Source: Actinobacteria bacterium UBA7422 (GTDB lineage Bacteria; Actinomycetota; Actinomycetes; S36-B12). Taken from it: a stretch of 12,224 bases of DNA. The DNA lies in contig DKME01000021.1 of NCBI GenBank assembly GCA_002469525.1, positions 1 to 12,224 of the forward strand. Direction: 5' to 3'. Every line of letters begins with the position of its first letter. Within the stretch, counting starts at the first letter, position 1. The notes beneath the pieces are model-generated. The model saw nothing but the letters and a program-made list of their open reading frames with translations. It had not been told where the DNA came from and did not search any database. The position numbers were made by a program, and so were the translations under genes. Below, piece by piece: positions 1 to 5,927 of this stretch.

Positions 1-7
1 TTAAATC

Positions 8-376
8 GTGAACAAAGCAGAACTCATTGACGCAGTAGCGGCTCGTGGCGAACATTCCAAGCGCGAAGTCACAGATATCGTCGACGCATTCATTGAAGAA
101 ATCAAGAAGTCAGTAGTGCGTGGGGAAAAAGTGGCCATTAGTGGCTTCGGGATCCTTGAAGCACAAGCACGAAAGGCCCGCCTGGGTCGCAATCCGCGTA
201 CCGGCGAGACCGTGAAAATCAAAGCAACTAAACTTCCAAAATTCCGCCCAGGTGCTGAATTCAAAGCGGTAGTTTCGGGTGCAAAGAAGATAGCGCCTAC
301 GCCCAAGAAGGTAGCCGCGAAAAAGGCAGCTCCCAAGAAGGCCGCTGCTAAAAAAGCTCCAGCGCGTCGCAAGTAA
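8..376 (+). CDS. hup: HU-family nucleoid DNA-binding protein with Lys/Ala-rich tail
   Basis: This 122-residue histone-like protein binds and compacts DNA without strong sequence specificity. Residues 1-90 form the HU fold, opening with MNKAELIDAVA and carrying the family signature GFGILEAQARKARLGRNP (about 46-63), which supplies the DNA-gripping beta arm. Residues 92-122 are a tail of repeated KKA/AAKKA/PKK units ending in RRK. Such a histone-H1-like tail is typical of actinobacterial HupB and is absent from HU of most other bacteria. The start is GTG at 8; only 7 bases lie upstream, so its promoter and ribosome site cannot be judged. A strong hairpin terminator follows directly, so the gene is probably transcribed alone or is the last of its unit. 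The family assignment is secure. Confidence 0.96.
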   Translation: MNKAELIDAVAARGEHSKREVTDIVDAFIEEIKKSVVRGEKVAISGFGILEAQARKARLGRNPRTGETVKIKATKLPKFRPGAEFKAVVSGAKKIAPTPKKVAAKKAAPKKAAAKKAPARRK

Positions 377-386
377 TTTTTGTGTG

Positions 387-425
387 AAGAAAGTGGCCGC
401 ATCTCTGTGATGCGGCCACTTTCTT
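387..425. terminator. Perfect 17-bp hairpin, probable bidirectional terminator
   Basis: Positions 387-403 pair without mismatch with 409-425 around a 5-base loop (TCTGT). The GC core GTGGCCGCATC is flanked by A-rich (AAGAAA) and T-rich (TTTCTT) ends, so it can work as an intrinsic terminator on both strands, with only a short U tract. It lies between the convergent genes hup (stop at 376) and cofC. The cofC stop codon (424-426, TAA on the minus strand) overlaps the hairpin base by 2 nt. It is the only clear terminator in the window. Confidence 0.88.
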
Positions 426-1197
426 ATACTTGGATCCTTTTATTTTCGTGATCAATGCGAACCCGTTGTCCAATCCGGGGATTTGGTATTCCGATAAGCG
501 CAAAGTCAGAATAGCTCTGTATATTTCCTGATTCGTCAACCGCTTCAACCGGATTGACACCTGCGATAGTGGCCGAAATCAAAGCCTGGGCGGCCAATGC
601 CCGTGTTGTTGCCGGTCCTACACCGATTCGAAGCGCGTCCCAAAGATCGGTTTCAGTGTCCACGTCTCGGTGCAATGCCGGGGAGCAGGAAAGTTCGATG
701 CAGCCATTTTCTCGATGGGCTGCTCGAGATCGAGTTCCAAAGTGTGGTGTTGCTGGTGAGCCAGGCAAACGTGCCCACATTGTGCTGCCCGTCCCTTCGG
801 TGTCACATGCAAATGAACTGTCGTAATTCATTGCTTGGAACAGAAATGAGTCAATGTCAGTTGGTTTGAGGCAGGGCAGATCACCTAGTGCGACCAAGAT
901 GCCGTGGCTATTTGAGACGCTCTCGATTCCAACGCGGAGAGCACCAAGGAGATCAGCGGGCTCAGGTTCGGCGATAACGGCTGCGCCCAGTTCGCTCACG
1001 AGTGTCGCTAGCTGCAGATCTTGAGTGATAACGGTGACGTGACTTACCTGAGCCGATTCGATGAGAGCGGAAACCGTGTCCGCTAGAAAGGCCGCAGCTA
1101 AACCTTCGCGACCCAACCGAGTCTTGGAATGGTGAAGGACCTTGGCAGGGACAAGAGCATGCCACGTTACGTCGTTGCCATCCAAGTGATCAAACAT
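424..1197 (-). CDS. cofC: 2-phospho-L-lactate / phosphoenolpyruvate guanylyltransferase (coenzyme F420 synthesis) with C-terminal extension
   Basis: This cytosolic nucleotidyltransferase activates 2-phospho-L-lactate (archaeal CofC) or phosphoenolpyruvate (mycobacterial FbiD) with GTP, the first committed step to the F420 side chain. Of 257 residues, about 1-200 carry the family landmarks: LVPAKVLHHSKTRLG (15-29, GTP-binding lysines), LGDLPCL (104-110), FACDTEGTGST (129-139), FGTRSRAAH (153-161) and RDVDTETDL (177-185). Residues from about 208 to 257 extend beyond the usual length of about 210 and look like a small beta-barrel domain, with the pattern TIAGVNP then GQRVRID. The ATG at 1195-1197 was chosen because the family begins just before LVPAK; the open frame reaches back to 1326 but there lies antisense to plsC. 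No Shine-Dalgarno is visible. Its neighbours match the fbiD locus of M. tuberculosis. No other F420 gene is present. The core is secure; which substrate is used cannot be told. Confidence 0.9.
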   Translation of the reverse strand: MFDHLDGNDVTWHALVPAKVLHHSKTRLGREGLAAAFLADTVSALIESAQVSHVTVITQDLQLATLVSELGAAVIAEPEPADLLGALRVGIESVSNSHGILVALGDLPCLKPTDIDSFLFQAMNYDSSFACDTEGTGSTMWARLPGSPATPHFGTRSRAAHRENGCIELSCSPALHRDVDTETDLWDALRIGVGPATTRALAAQALISATIAGVNPVEAVDESGNIQSYSDFALIGIPNPRIGQRVRIDHENKRIQV

Positions 1198-1222
1198 GGG
1201 TCCATTCAACCGTTTGCACGGG

Positions 1223-1228
1223 TACGCT
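1223..1228 (+). promoter_or_regulatory. Putative -10 box of plsC (leaderless arrangement)
   Basis: TACGCT fits the actinobacterial TANNNT -10 pattern. It is followed by exactly six bases (GTTGCG) and then the GTG at 1235, so the transcript could begin at or within a base of the start codon. No Shine-Dalgarno precedes the GTG, which agrees with a leaderless message. No convincing -35 was seen. This is inference from spacing that recurs at ddl and the asnC-like gene. Confidence 0.42.
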
Positions 1229-1234
1229 GTTGCG

Positions 1235-1987
1235 GTGCCCGGACATACGACACGACGATCCAAGATCGGCCCTGGATTTCGCATCGCTGTATCTGTTGGA
1301 TTGCCATTTCTTAAAATATTCACCAAACAAGATTGGCGCGGATTTGATCAACTTTTGCAGCAGAAAGGCGGGATCGTTGTTGGTACCAACCACACGTCTT
1401 GGTTTGACCCGCTTCCGGTCGCTCATGCACTATGGAGCCATGATCGTCCTCCAAGATTCTTGGGAAAAGAATCTGTTTTTCGTGTACCCATTTTTGGTTG
1501 GATTATTTCCAATGCAGGGCAGATCAGGGTCTACCGTGAATCTAGCGAGGCGGCGTTTGCTCTCCGCGATGCAGTAGCTGCAGCCAAATCTGGAGAGTGC
1601 GTGGTTGTTTACCCGGAAGGAACCATTACTCGTGATCCTGACGTGTGGCCCATGCAGGGGAAAACTGGGGCGGTCCGGATAGCACTGGAATCTGGCTGTC
1701 CCCTGTATCCCATGGTGCAGTGGGGTGCTCAAGCCGTAATGGGCCCCTATAGGAAGCAACTGCGGTTACTTCCCCGTAAAACTATGTCGGTCTGGCTTGG
1801 CGAACCAATCGATCTTGAACGGTTCCGAGGACAGGCATGGACACCGGAACTATTGCATGAAGCGACCGACCTACTCATGCATACTCTGGCTCAGATGGAG
1901 GGTGAAATCCGCGGGGATATTCCACCTAAGGTGTTGTTTCACCATTGGCCAATACATGACCAGGCGGATCAAGGGAGTGATCAATGA
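1235..1987 (+). CDS. plsC: 1-acyl-sn-glycerol-3-phosphate acyltransferase (PlsC family)
   Basis: This acyltransferase esterifies the sn-2 position of lysophosphatidic acid to give phosphatidic acid at the inner face of the membrane. Numbered from the GTG at 1235 (250 residues), the four PlsC motifs appear in order: NHTSWFDP (52-59, catalytic HX4D at H53 and D58), GQIRVYR (95-101), YPEGT (126-130) and YPMVQWG (158-164). There is a basic, then hydrophobic N-terminus (RRSKIGPGFRIAVSVGLPFL) and no clear multi-pass membrane region. An ATG at 1196 would add 13 residues, but its codon overlaps the cofC start on the other strand and lies before the basic segment at which relatives usually begin; GTG 1235 also has a well-placed -10 box. 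The stop overlaps the gpsA start by 4 bp, linking supply of glycerol 3-phosphate to its acylation. The family is secure; the exact acyl acceptor is inferred. Confidence 0.92.
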   Translation: MPGHTTRRSKIGPGFRIAVSVGLPFLKIFTKQDWRGFDQLLQQKGGIVVGTNHTSWFDPLPVAHALWSHDRPPRFLGKESVFRVPIFGWIISNAGQIRVYRESSEAAFALRDAVAAAKSGECVVVYPEGTITRDPDVWPMQGKTGAVRIALESGCPLYPMVQWGAQAVMGPYRKQLRLLPRKTMSVWLGEPIDLERFRGQAWTPELLHEATDLLMHTLAQMEGEIRGDIPPKVLFHHWPIHDQADQGSDQ

Positions 1988-2982
1988 CAAAAGTCGCCAT
2001 GATGGGTGGAGGATCATGGGGCACCGCGTTTGCCTTAGTACTTGCAGAAGCCGGGTCAAATGTGACCCTTTGGACTCGAAGCGAAACTGTCGCCACGGAC
2101 ATCAACGAACTGCACAGGAATAGTCGCTATCACCCAGGAGTGGACCTGCCTGCGTCTCTGGTCGCAACAACCGACCCCGCAGTAGCCCTCGTTGGCGCAG
2201 AAATCGTGGTCTTAGCCGTTCCAGCGCAATCCCTGCGACAAAATTTGGCTGAGTGGGCGCACTCCATTGGTGAAAATGTTGTCTTCGTCAGTCTCATGAA
2301 GGGTATTGAGTTAGGAACGACTCTCCGAATGAGCCAAGTGATCGCGGAGGTTACCGGCGCAGAATTGGATCGAATTGCTGTCGTGTCTGGACCAAATCTA
2401 GCTCGTGAAATTGTGATTCACCAGCCAACGGCGACAACTGTTGCGGCACCAACCCAAGAAACCGCGATGGCAATTCAAAAGGCGTGCACGACGGACTATT
2501 TCCGGCCTTATTGGACTACCGATGTAGTCGGAACTGAAATCGGCGGGGCGGTCAAAAACGTGATTGCGCTTGCAAACGGAATCGCTGTTGGTATGGGCTT
2601 AGGTGAAAATTCACAATCCTCACTCATCACTCGGGGTCTAGCCGAAATCGGTCGATTAGGGGTTGCGTTGGGCGCCGACCCGCTGACTTTTCAAGGCCTC
2701 GCTGGGGTGGGCGACCTCGTCGCCACGTGTCAGTCGCCACTTTCACGAAACCGTACTTTCGGAGAGAATCTGGGTAAAGGACTCACGATCTCAGAGACAA
2801 TCAACATGACAAATCAAACCTGTGAAGCGTTCAAGAGTTGCCAACCGATCTTGGAGCTCGCCCAGGGTTTAGGTATTGAAATGCCGATCACCGCAGAAGT
2901 CGTTGAGGTTCTTCACCGCGGGAAGCCGCCGAAGGAACTCCTGAGCGCCTTCATGGCGCGGGACACGCGGTCAGAGATCTAA
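1984..2982 (+). CDS. gpsA: NAD(P)H-dependent glycerol-3-phosphate dehydrogenase
   Basis: GpsA reduces dihydroxyacetone phosphate to sn-glycerol 3-phosphate, the backbone for phospholipids, in the cytosol. At 332 residues it has the normal length. The Rossmann loop GGGSWGTAFA is at 8-17, the substrate-region MKGIE at 105-109, SGPNLAREI at 135-143, the catalytic lysine K191 in GGAVKNVIALANG, and the C-terminal signature LAGVGDLVATC followed by SPLSRNRTFG. The ATG lies inside the ATGA overlap with the plsC stop and has an AGGGAG ribosome site about 6 nt upstream (1972-1977), so it is translated in the same operon and probably coupled. The stop TAA overlaps the stop of the convergent PLP-enzyme gene by 4 bp with no terminator between. 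The identification is secure. Confidence 0.97.
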   Translation: MTKVAMMGGGSWGTAFALVLAEAGSNVTLWTRSETVATDINELHRNSRYHPGVDLPASLVATTDPAVALVGAEIVVLAVPAQSLRQNLAEWAHSIGENVVFVSLMKGIELGTTLRMSQVIAEVTGAELDRIAVVSGPNLAREIVIHQPTATTVAAPTQETAMAIQKACTTDYFRPYWTTDVVGTEIGGAVKNVIALANGIAVGMGLGENSQSSLITRGLAEIGRLGVALGADPLTFQGLAGVGDLVATCQSPLSRNRTFGENLGKGLTISETINMTNQTCEAFKSCQPILELAQGLGIEMPITAEVVEVLHRGKPPKELLSAFMARDTRSEI

Positions 2983-4043
2983 CGTTGATTCGAATTGCGA
3001 AGCGCCTGATCCAAATCAAGCCAAAGATCAGCCGGATTCTCAATCCCGAAAGAAAGTCTAATAAGGTTTTCTGGGACAGTTTCACTTTCCAACGGCCAGC
3101 GACGTCGGCGTTCTAAAAGCGATTCGACCCCTCCCAAGCTAGTTGCGTAGGTCCACAGCGCTGTTGATTCGCACACGAGGTCAGCATTACCAACCACCTC
3201 GATTGCCGCGATTGTTCCCCAGCCCGGATAGCGCAAGCGGGACACGGCGGGGTGTGTTTCCAGTTGCGAAGTTAGCTCAATTGCATTTGCTTCAGACTTT
3301 TCATATCGAACGAAGAGAGTTCGCAGTCCGCGCAGAGCAAGATAGCAATCAAATGCGCTGGGCATGGCACCCAGCAAAACTCGCCGAGTTTGAAGTTTTG
3401 CCCAGTCGTCTTCGCTTTTTGTGACGACAGCACCCATGAGTAAATCTGAGTGACCACTGAGAATCTTTGTGACGCTATGGAGAACAAAGTCAGCCCCGAG
3501 TTTTAATGGGTTTTGACGCACTGGACTAGCAAAGGTGCTGTCTACGATCGAGGTGACGCCGTGAGCTGCGGCATGTGAAATGAGGAGCTCGAGATCTGCC
3601 ACTTCAAGGAGGGGATTTGTGGGAGACTCCAACCAAAGGATGTCAGACTTGGTCAATTGCGACAGTATGAAATCACTGTCGATCACCTCACATGTAGTCA
3701 AGTGAATGTGCCCCCGCGAGTCAAGTTCGCGAAGTCGAACAGCGACACCCGTGTAGGCGGTATTTGCTGCTAGCACTCGTGCACCGACTGGCCATAGGTC
3801 CATAAGTGCATTTGCTGCGGCCATGCCGGAAGCAAAAACGATCGCGTTCCCGCATTCGAGCCCGCCCAAGGCCACTTCAAGTGCCGTGGCACTTGGATTG
3901 CCCTCGCGCGCATACTCGGTTGGCCCACCTGCGTGAAAGGTCGAAGCGGGAACAATTGGCTCATTAACAGGATTGTCTGCAGTCGCAGGGGGTCGTCCCG
4001 AACTGACCACCCACGTGCTGGGATCAATATCGGCGTAATCCAT
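2979..4043 (-). CDS. Cys/Met metabolism PLP-dependent enzyme (cystathionine gamma-synthase/lyase-like)
   Basis: This fold-type I PLP enzyme belongs to the trans-sulfuration family and would make or cleave cystathionine or a related thioether in the cytosol. Of 354 residues, YAREGNP (44-50) gives the phosphate-binding Tyr/Arg, SGMAA is at 72-76, the ring-stacking Tyr is probably Y98, D168 (in VDSTFASP) contacts the pyridine nitrogen, and K193 in SVTK is the Schiff-base lysine. SLGGVES and LIRLSFGIE are near the C-terminus. It is shorter than typical members (about 380-400): the segment after RLRYPG (HPxHELAxxQ in relatives) is missing, leaving YPGWGTIAAIEV. A ribosome site AAGGTGA sits 4 nt before the ATG (4048-4054). 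The ERRRRW segment recalls the actinobacterial subgroup found beside ddl. The family is secure; synthase, lyase or another activity cannot be separated from sequence alone. Confidence 0.88.
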   Translation of the reverse strand: MDYADIDPSTWVVSSGRPPATADNPVNEPIVPASTFHAGGPTEYAREGNPSATALEVALGGLECGNAIVFASGMAAANALMDLWPVGARVLAANTAYTGVAVRLRELDSRGHIHLTTCEVIDSDFILSQLTKSDILWLESPTNPLLEVADLELLISHAAAHGVTSIVDSTFASPVRQNPLKLGADFVLHSVTKILSGHSDLLMGAVVTKSEDDWAKLQTRRVLLGAMPSAFDCYLALRGLRTLFVRYEKSEANAIELTSQLETHPAVSRLRYPGWGTIAAIEVVGNADLVCESTALWTYATSLGGVESLLERRRRWPLESETVPENLIRLSFGIENPADLWLDLDQALRNSNQR

Positions 4044-4170
4044 GGCGTCACCTTATTGCTCGACCCTGCGGCTTGGGCCTGTCACCGTCATAAACATGTT
4101 TTCTTGGAAAGCATGCATAGTTATCGAACGTAGTTCAAGGATTCACAGATCTTCCCGGTAAGTTGAGCGT
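4044..4170. promoter_or_regulatory. Divergent intergenic region between the PLP-enzyme gene and ddl
   Basis: These 127 bases hold the promoters of both divergent genes. They contain three short palindromes: AACATGTT (4093-4100), GCATGC (4111-4116) and GAAC-GTA-GTTC (4126-4136). The last lies just upstream of the proposed ddl promoter. Any of them could be an operator, but each is short enough to arise by chance. On the minus strand, the PLP-enzyme gene has a ribosome site and therefore a real leader; its -10 box could not be placed. No coding sequence or riboswitch fold was recognised. Confidence 0.5.
4159..4164 (+). promoter_or_regulatory. Putative -10 box of ddl (leaderless arrangement)
   Basis: TAAGTT matches TANNNT and is followed by six bases (GAGCGT) and the ATG at 4171, the spacing expected if transcription starts at the first base of the start codon. 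A weak -35-like TTCAAG lies at 4134-4139 with a long 19-bp spacer. No Shine-Dalgarno precedes the gene. Confidence 0.5.
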
Positions 4171-5232
4171 ATGCCATCTCGCATAGACACCCACGTGGCT
4201 CTTGTATTTGGTGGGCGCAGCCCCGAGCACTCGATCTCATGTCTGAGTGCCAATTCTGTCCTTGCCGCCTTACAAGAGTTGGGGTACTCGGTAACGTGCA
4301 TTGGGATAACTCCGCTTGGCGTCTGGGTTCGCGTTCCGAGTGAAGAAGTCGCTGCCTATCAGATTTCTTCGGAGTTTCGTCCAGAGGTGAGATGCAGTGA
4401 TCAATTGGTCCGAGTCGTAATGGACCCTGGCGCTCCAGGCATCGAAATTAACGGGCAATTTTCGCCAATCTCAATTCTCTTTCCAGTTATTCACGGGGTT
4501 GACGGGGAAGATGGTGCAATCCAAGGTTTATGCCAAATCGCGGGGATCCCAGTGGTGGGGTCCGGTGTTCGAGCTTCCGCAATTAGTGCGAATAAACTGA
4601 CAACCAAAGAACTTGTTCGTGCGGCTGGGATAGATGCCGGCGAATGGTTCGCTCAATATTCGGGTGCGATTTCTGTTCCTAGCATGAAGCCTTTCCCCTT
4701 TCCATGGTTCGTTAAACCAGTTTCTGGTGGGTCATCTATTGGCATTTCAAAAGTAGATGAAATAGACAGTTTTGAGACTGCATGTGTCGTGGGATTTCGT
4801 ACTTCGAGTGAATTGATTATCGAAGCAGGGTTGAATCGGCCGCGGGAATTGGAAGTGGGGATACTCGGTGAGAATTCGCATGTTCAAGTGAGCCCAGTGG
4901 GTGAAGTGAAAGTGAAAGACCACTTCGAGTTTTATGATTTTGAAGCGAAATACATTTCCGATGGAGCTGAATTAATTGTTCCGGCCCAGTTGCCCGACGA
5001 GATAGCGGGTCAGATTCAACAGCTCGCTGTTAGAGTCTTTACTCTCCTTGGGTGCCAGGGCTATGCGCGAGTAGATTTCTTTCTCGAGGGTGACCGAATA
5101 GTTTTCAACGAGATTAATACCATTCCTGGGTTTACTTCAATTTCAATGTTTGCGAAAATGTGGTTGGAGTCAGGGCTTCGTTTTCCACAGATTGTTGACC
5201 AACTTGTAAGGTCTGCGCAAACGAGTAGTTGA
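4171..5232 (+). CDS. ddl: D-alanine--D-alanine ligase
   Basis: This ATP-grasp enzyme joins two D-alanines to the dipeptide that ends the peptidoglycan stem peptide. The 353 residues match the family length. Visible motifs: GGRSPEHSIS (14-23, glutamate contacting the first D-Ala), HGVDGEDGAIQG (108-119), VKPVSGGSSIGISKV (181-195, ATP-grasp lysine and glycine-rich loop), FYDFEAKY (254-261, the omega-loop tyrosine region characteristic of D-Ala-D-Ala rather than D-Ala-D-Lac ligases), ARVDFF (299-304) and the metal-binding EINTIPG (314-320). The ATG is preceded by a -10 box at leaderless spacing and by no ribosome site. It converges on the DUF3515 gene with a 9-bp gap and no visible terminator. 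The ddl-DUF3515-thiL order is common in actinobacteria. The assignment is secure. Confidence 0.97.
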   Translation: MPSRIDTHVALVFGGRSPEHSISCLSANSVLAALQELGYSVTCIGITPLGVWVRVPSEEVAAYQISSEFRPEVRCSDQLVRVVMDPGAPGIEINGQFSPISILFPVIHGVDGEDGAIQGLCQIAGIPVVGSGVRASAISANKLTTKELVRAAGIDAGEWFAQYSGAISVPSMKPFPFPWFVKPVSGGSSIGISKVDEIDSFETACVVGFRTSSELIIEAGLNRPRELEVGILGENSHVQVSPVGEVKVKDHFEFYDFEAKYISDGAELIVPAQLPDEIAGQIQQLAVRVFTLLGCQGYARVDFFLEGDRIVFNEINTIPGFTSISMFAKMWLESGLRFPQIVDQLVRSAQTSS

Positions 5233-5241
5233 GGTTTGACT

Positions 5242-5679
5242 TCACGAATTGTTTGAACCAAGTATGACGCCGAGCTGGGTAAGGATCTCTGCACTGGATT
5301 CGTAGGTACTTGGGATTGAAATCTCGATTAATTCTGGCGTTGTCAATGTTGTGAATCGCACCCCGAACTCGAGTTCTTCAGGGTACCAATCAAGTTTGTC
5401 GACAAGGATTATTTGACTTGCAGGAGAGTAACTCGAGGGAGTGGGAACCCCACAGCGCATGACAATTGCAGGGTCACCCCAAGCCGCGGTACTCGGGGAG
5501 TCAGGGCGAGTGCTGCGCAAGAGAGCGTTATCGAGGCTTACCGGCAAGATCGATCCAAGTTCAATGCAGAATTGACTCTGGGCTCCCACCGCAGGTTCGA
5601 CCGGGAGAGACGAACTGCAAGCGGTAACGCTGATAATGACTGCGAGGATCCCACCGATCGTCGCAGAGGCACTAGCCAA
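5242..5679 (-). CDS. DUF3515 family predicted lipoprotein
   Basis: This 145-residue protein of unknown function belongs to the actinobacterial DUF3515 family. A hydrophobic N-terminus (about 7-20) ends in the lipobox VTAC, so Cys21 would be lipidated and the rest displayed outside the membrane. C38 and C76 are a plausible disulfide pair, with the family signature AWGDPAIVMRCG at 66-77 and LDWYPEE at 96-102. The start is a TTG at 5677-5679; a stop codon lies two codons earlier in the same frame, so no longer form is possible. The n-region carries no Lys or Arg, unusual for a lipoprotein signal. The start overlaps the end of the asnC-like gene by 8 bp and has no good ribosome site, suggesting translational coupling. 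Its place beside ddl is conserved in actinobacteria (Rv2980 in M. tuberculosis). A cell-envelope role is only inferred. Confidence 0.82.
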   Translation of the reverse strand: MASASATIGGILAVIISVTACSSSLPVEPAVGAQSQFCIELGSILPVSLDNALLRSTRPDSPSTAAWGDPAIVMRCGVPTPSSYSPASQIILVDKLDWYPEELEFGVRFTTLTTPELIEISIPSTYESSAEILTQLGVILGSNNS

Positions 5680-5911
5680 GGTTCACAACGGGACAGGTCA
5701 ATGTTCGGGTAATTCCGCAGACGGAGGTGATCTTGGAGACCACCGCTTGGCCAAGTTCATCTAATGTCCTTGCCTGAGCTGTGACAATAATGTCGTAAGG
5801 GCCGGTGACGCCTTCTGCTACTACTACCCCAGAGATAGCCCGGATCGACTGGAGCGCGGTTGCCGCCTTGCCGACCTCTGTCTGGATTAATACATATGCT
5901 TGCACTTCCAT
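5672..5911 (-). CDS. Stand-alone Lrp/AsnC ligand-binding (RAM) domain protein
   Basis: This 79-residue protein corresponds to the C-terminal effector-binding domain of Lrp/AsnC regulators without the helix-turn-helix. It opens MEVQAYVLIQTEVGKA, carries the ligand-loop motif TGPYD (36-40), and ends in ITRTLTCPVV. Such single-domain proteins form ring oligomers and bind amino acids, but their targets are mostly unknown; with no DNA-binding part this one cannot be a classical repressor. The ATG at 5909-5911 has no ribosome site but has a -10-like box at leaderless spacing. It is the first gene of a two-gene minus-strand unit with the DUF3515 lipoprotein and diverges from thiL. The family is secure; the function is unknown. 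Confidence 0.88.
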   Translation of the reverse strand: MEVQAYVLIQTEVGKAATALQSIRAISGVVVAEGVTGPYDIIVTAQARTLDELGQAVVSKITSVCGITRTLTCPVVNLG

Positions 5912-5917
5912 GTGTTC

Positions 5918-5923
5918 ACTCTA
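5918..5923 (-). promoter_or_regulatory. Putative -10 box of the asnC-like gene (leaderless arrangement)
   Basis: On the minus strand TAGAGT (TANNNT) is followed by six bases (GAACAC) and then the ATG at 5911, the same geometry as at ddl and plsC. It overlaps the proposed thiL -10 box on the other strand by two bases. Confidence 0.45.
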
Positions 5924-5927
5924 TATT
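5922..5927 (+). promoter_or_regulatory. Putative -10 box of thiL
   Basis: TATATT matches the TATAAT consensus at 5 of 6 positions, with a weak -35-like TTGCAC at 5900-5905 (16-bp spacer). Transcription would start near 5934, giving a leader of about 40 bases that includes the ribosome site AGAAAGG (5958-5964), 8 nt before the GTG at 5973. Confidence 0.45.

Noticed and set aside
1..402. Long minus-strand open frame opposite hup
   Set aside because: It is antisense to a clear HU gene; its Ala/Phe-rich translation mirrors the Lys/Ala tail codons, and it has no family resemblance.
1198..1326. N-terminal extension of cofC by 43 residues
   Set aside because: This part is antisense to plsC codons, and CofC relatives begin just before LVPAK, so the ATG at 1195-1197 is preferred.
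4126..4136. GAAC-GTA-GTTC as an SOS (LexA) box
   Set aside because: The actinobacterial/Bacillus box has a 4-base spacer (GAACNNNNGTTC); here it is 3, and the flanking genes are not SOS genes.
4044..4170. SAM riboswitch before the Cys/Met enzyme gene
   Set aside because: No kink-turn or long paired stems were found on the minus strand, and no terminator hairpin precedes the start codon.
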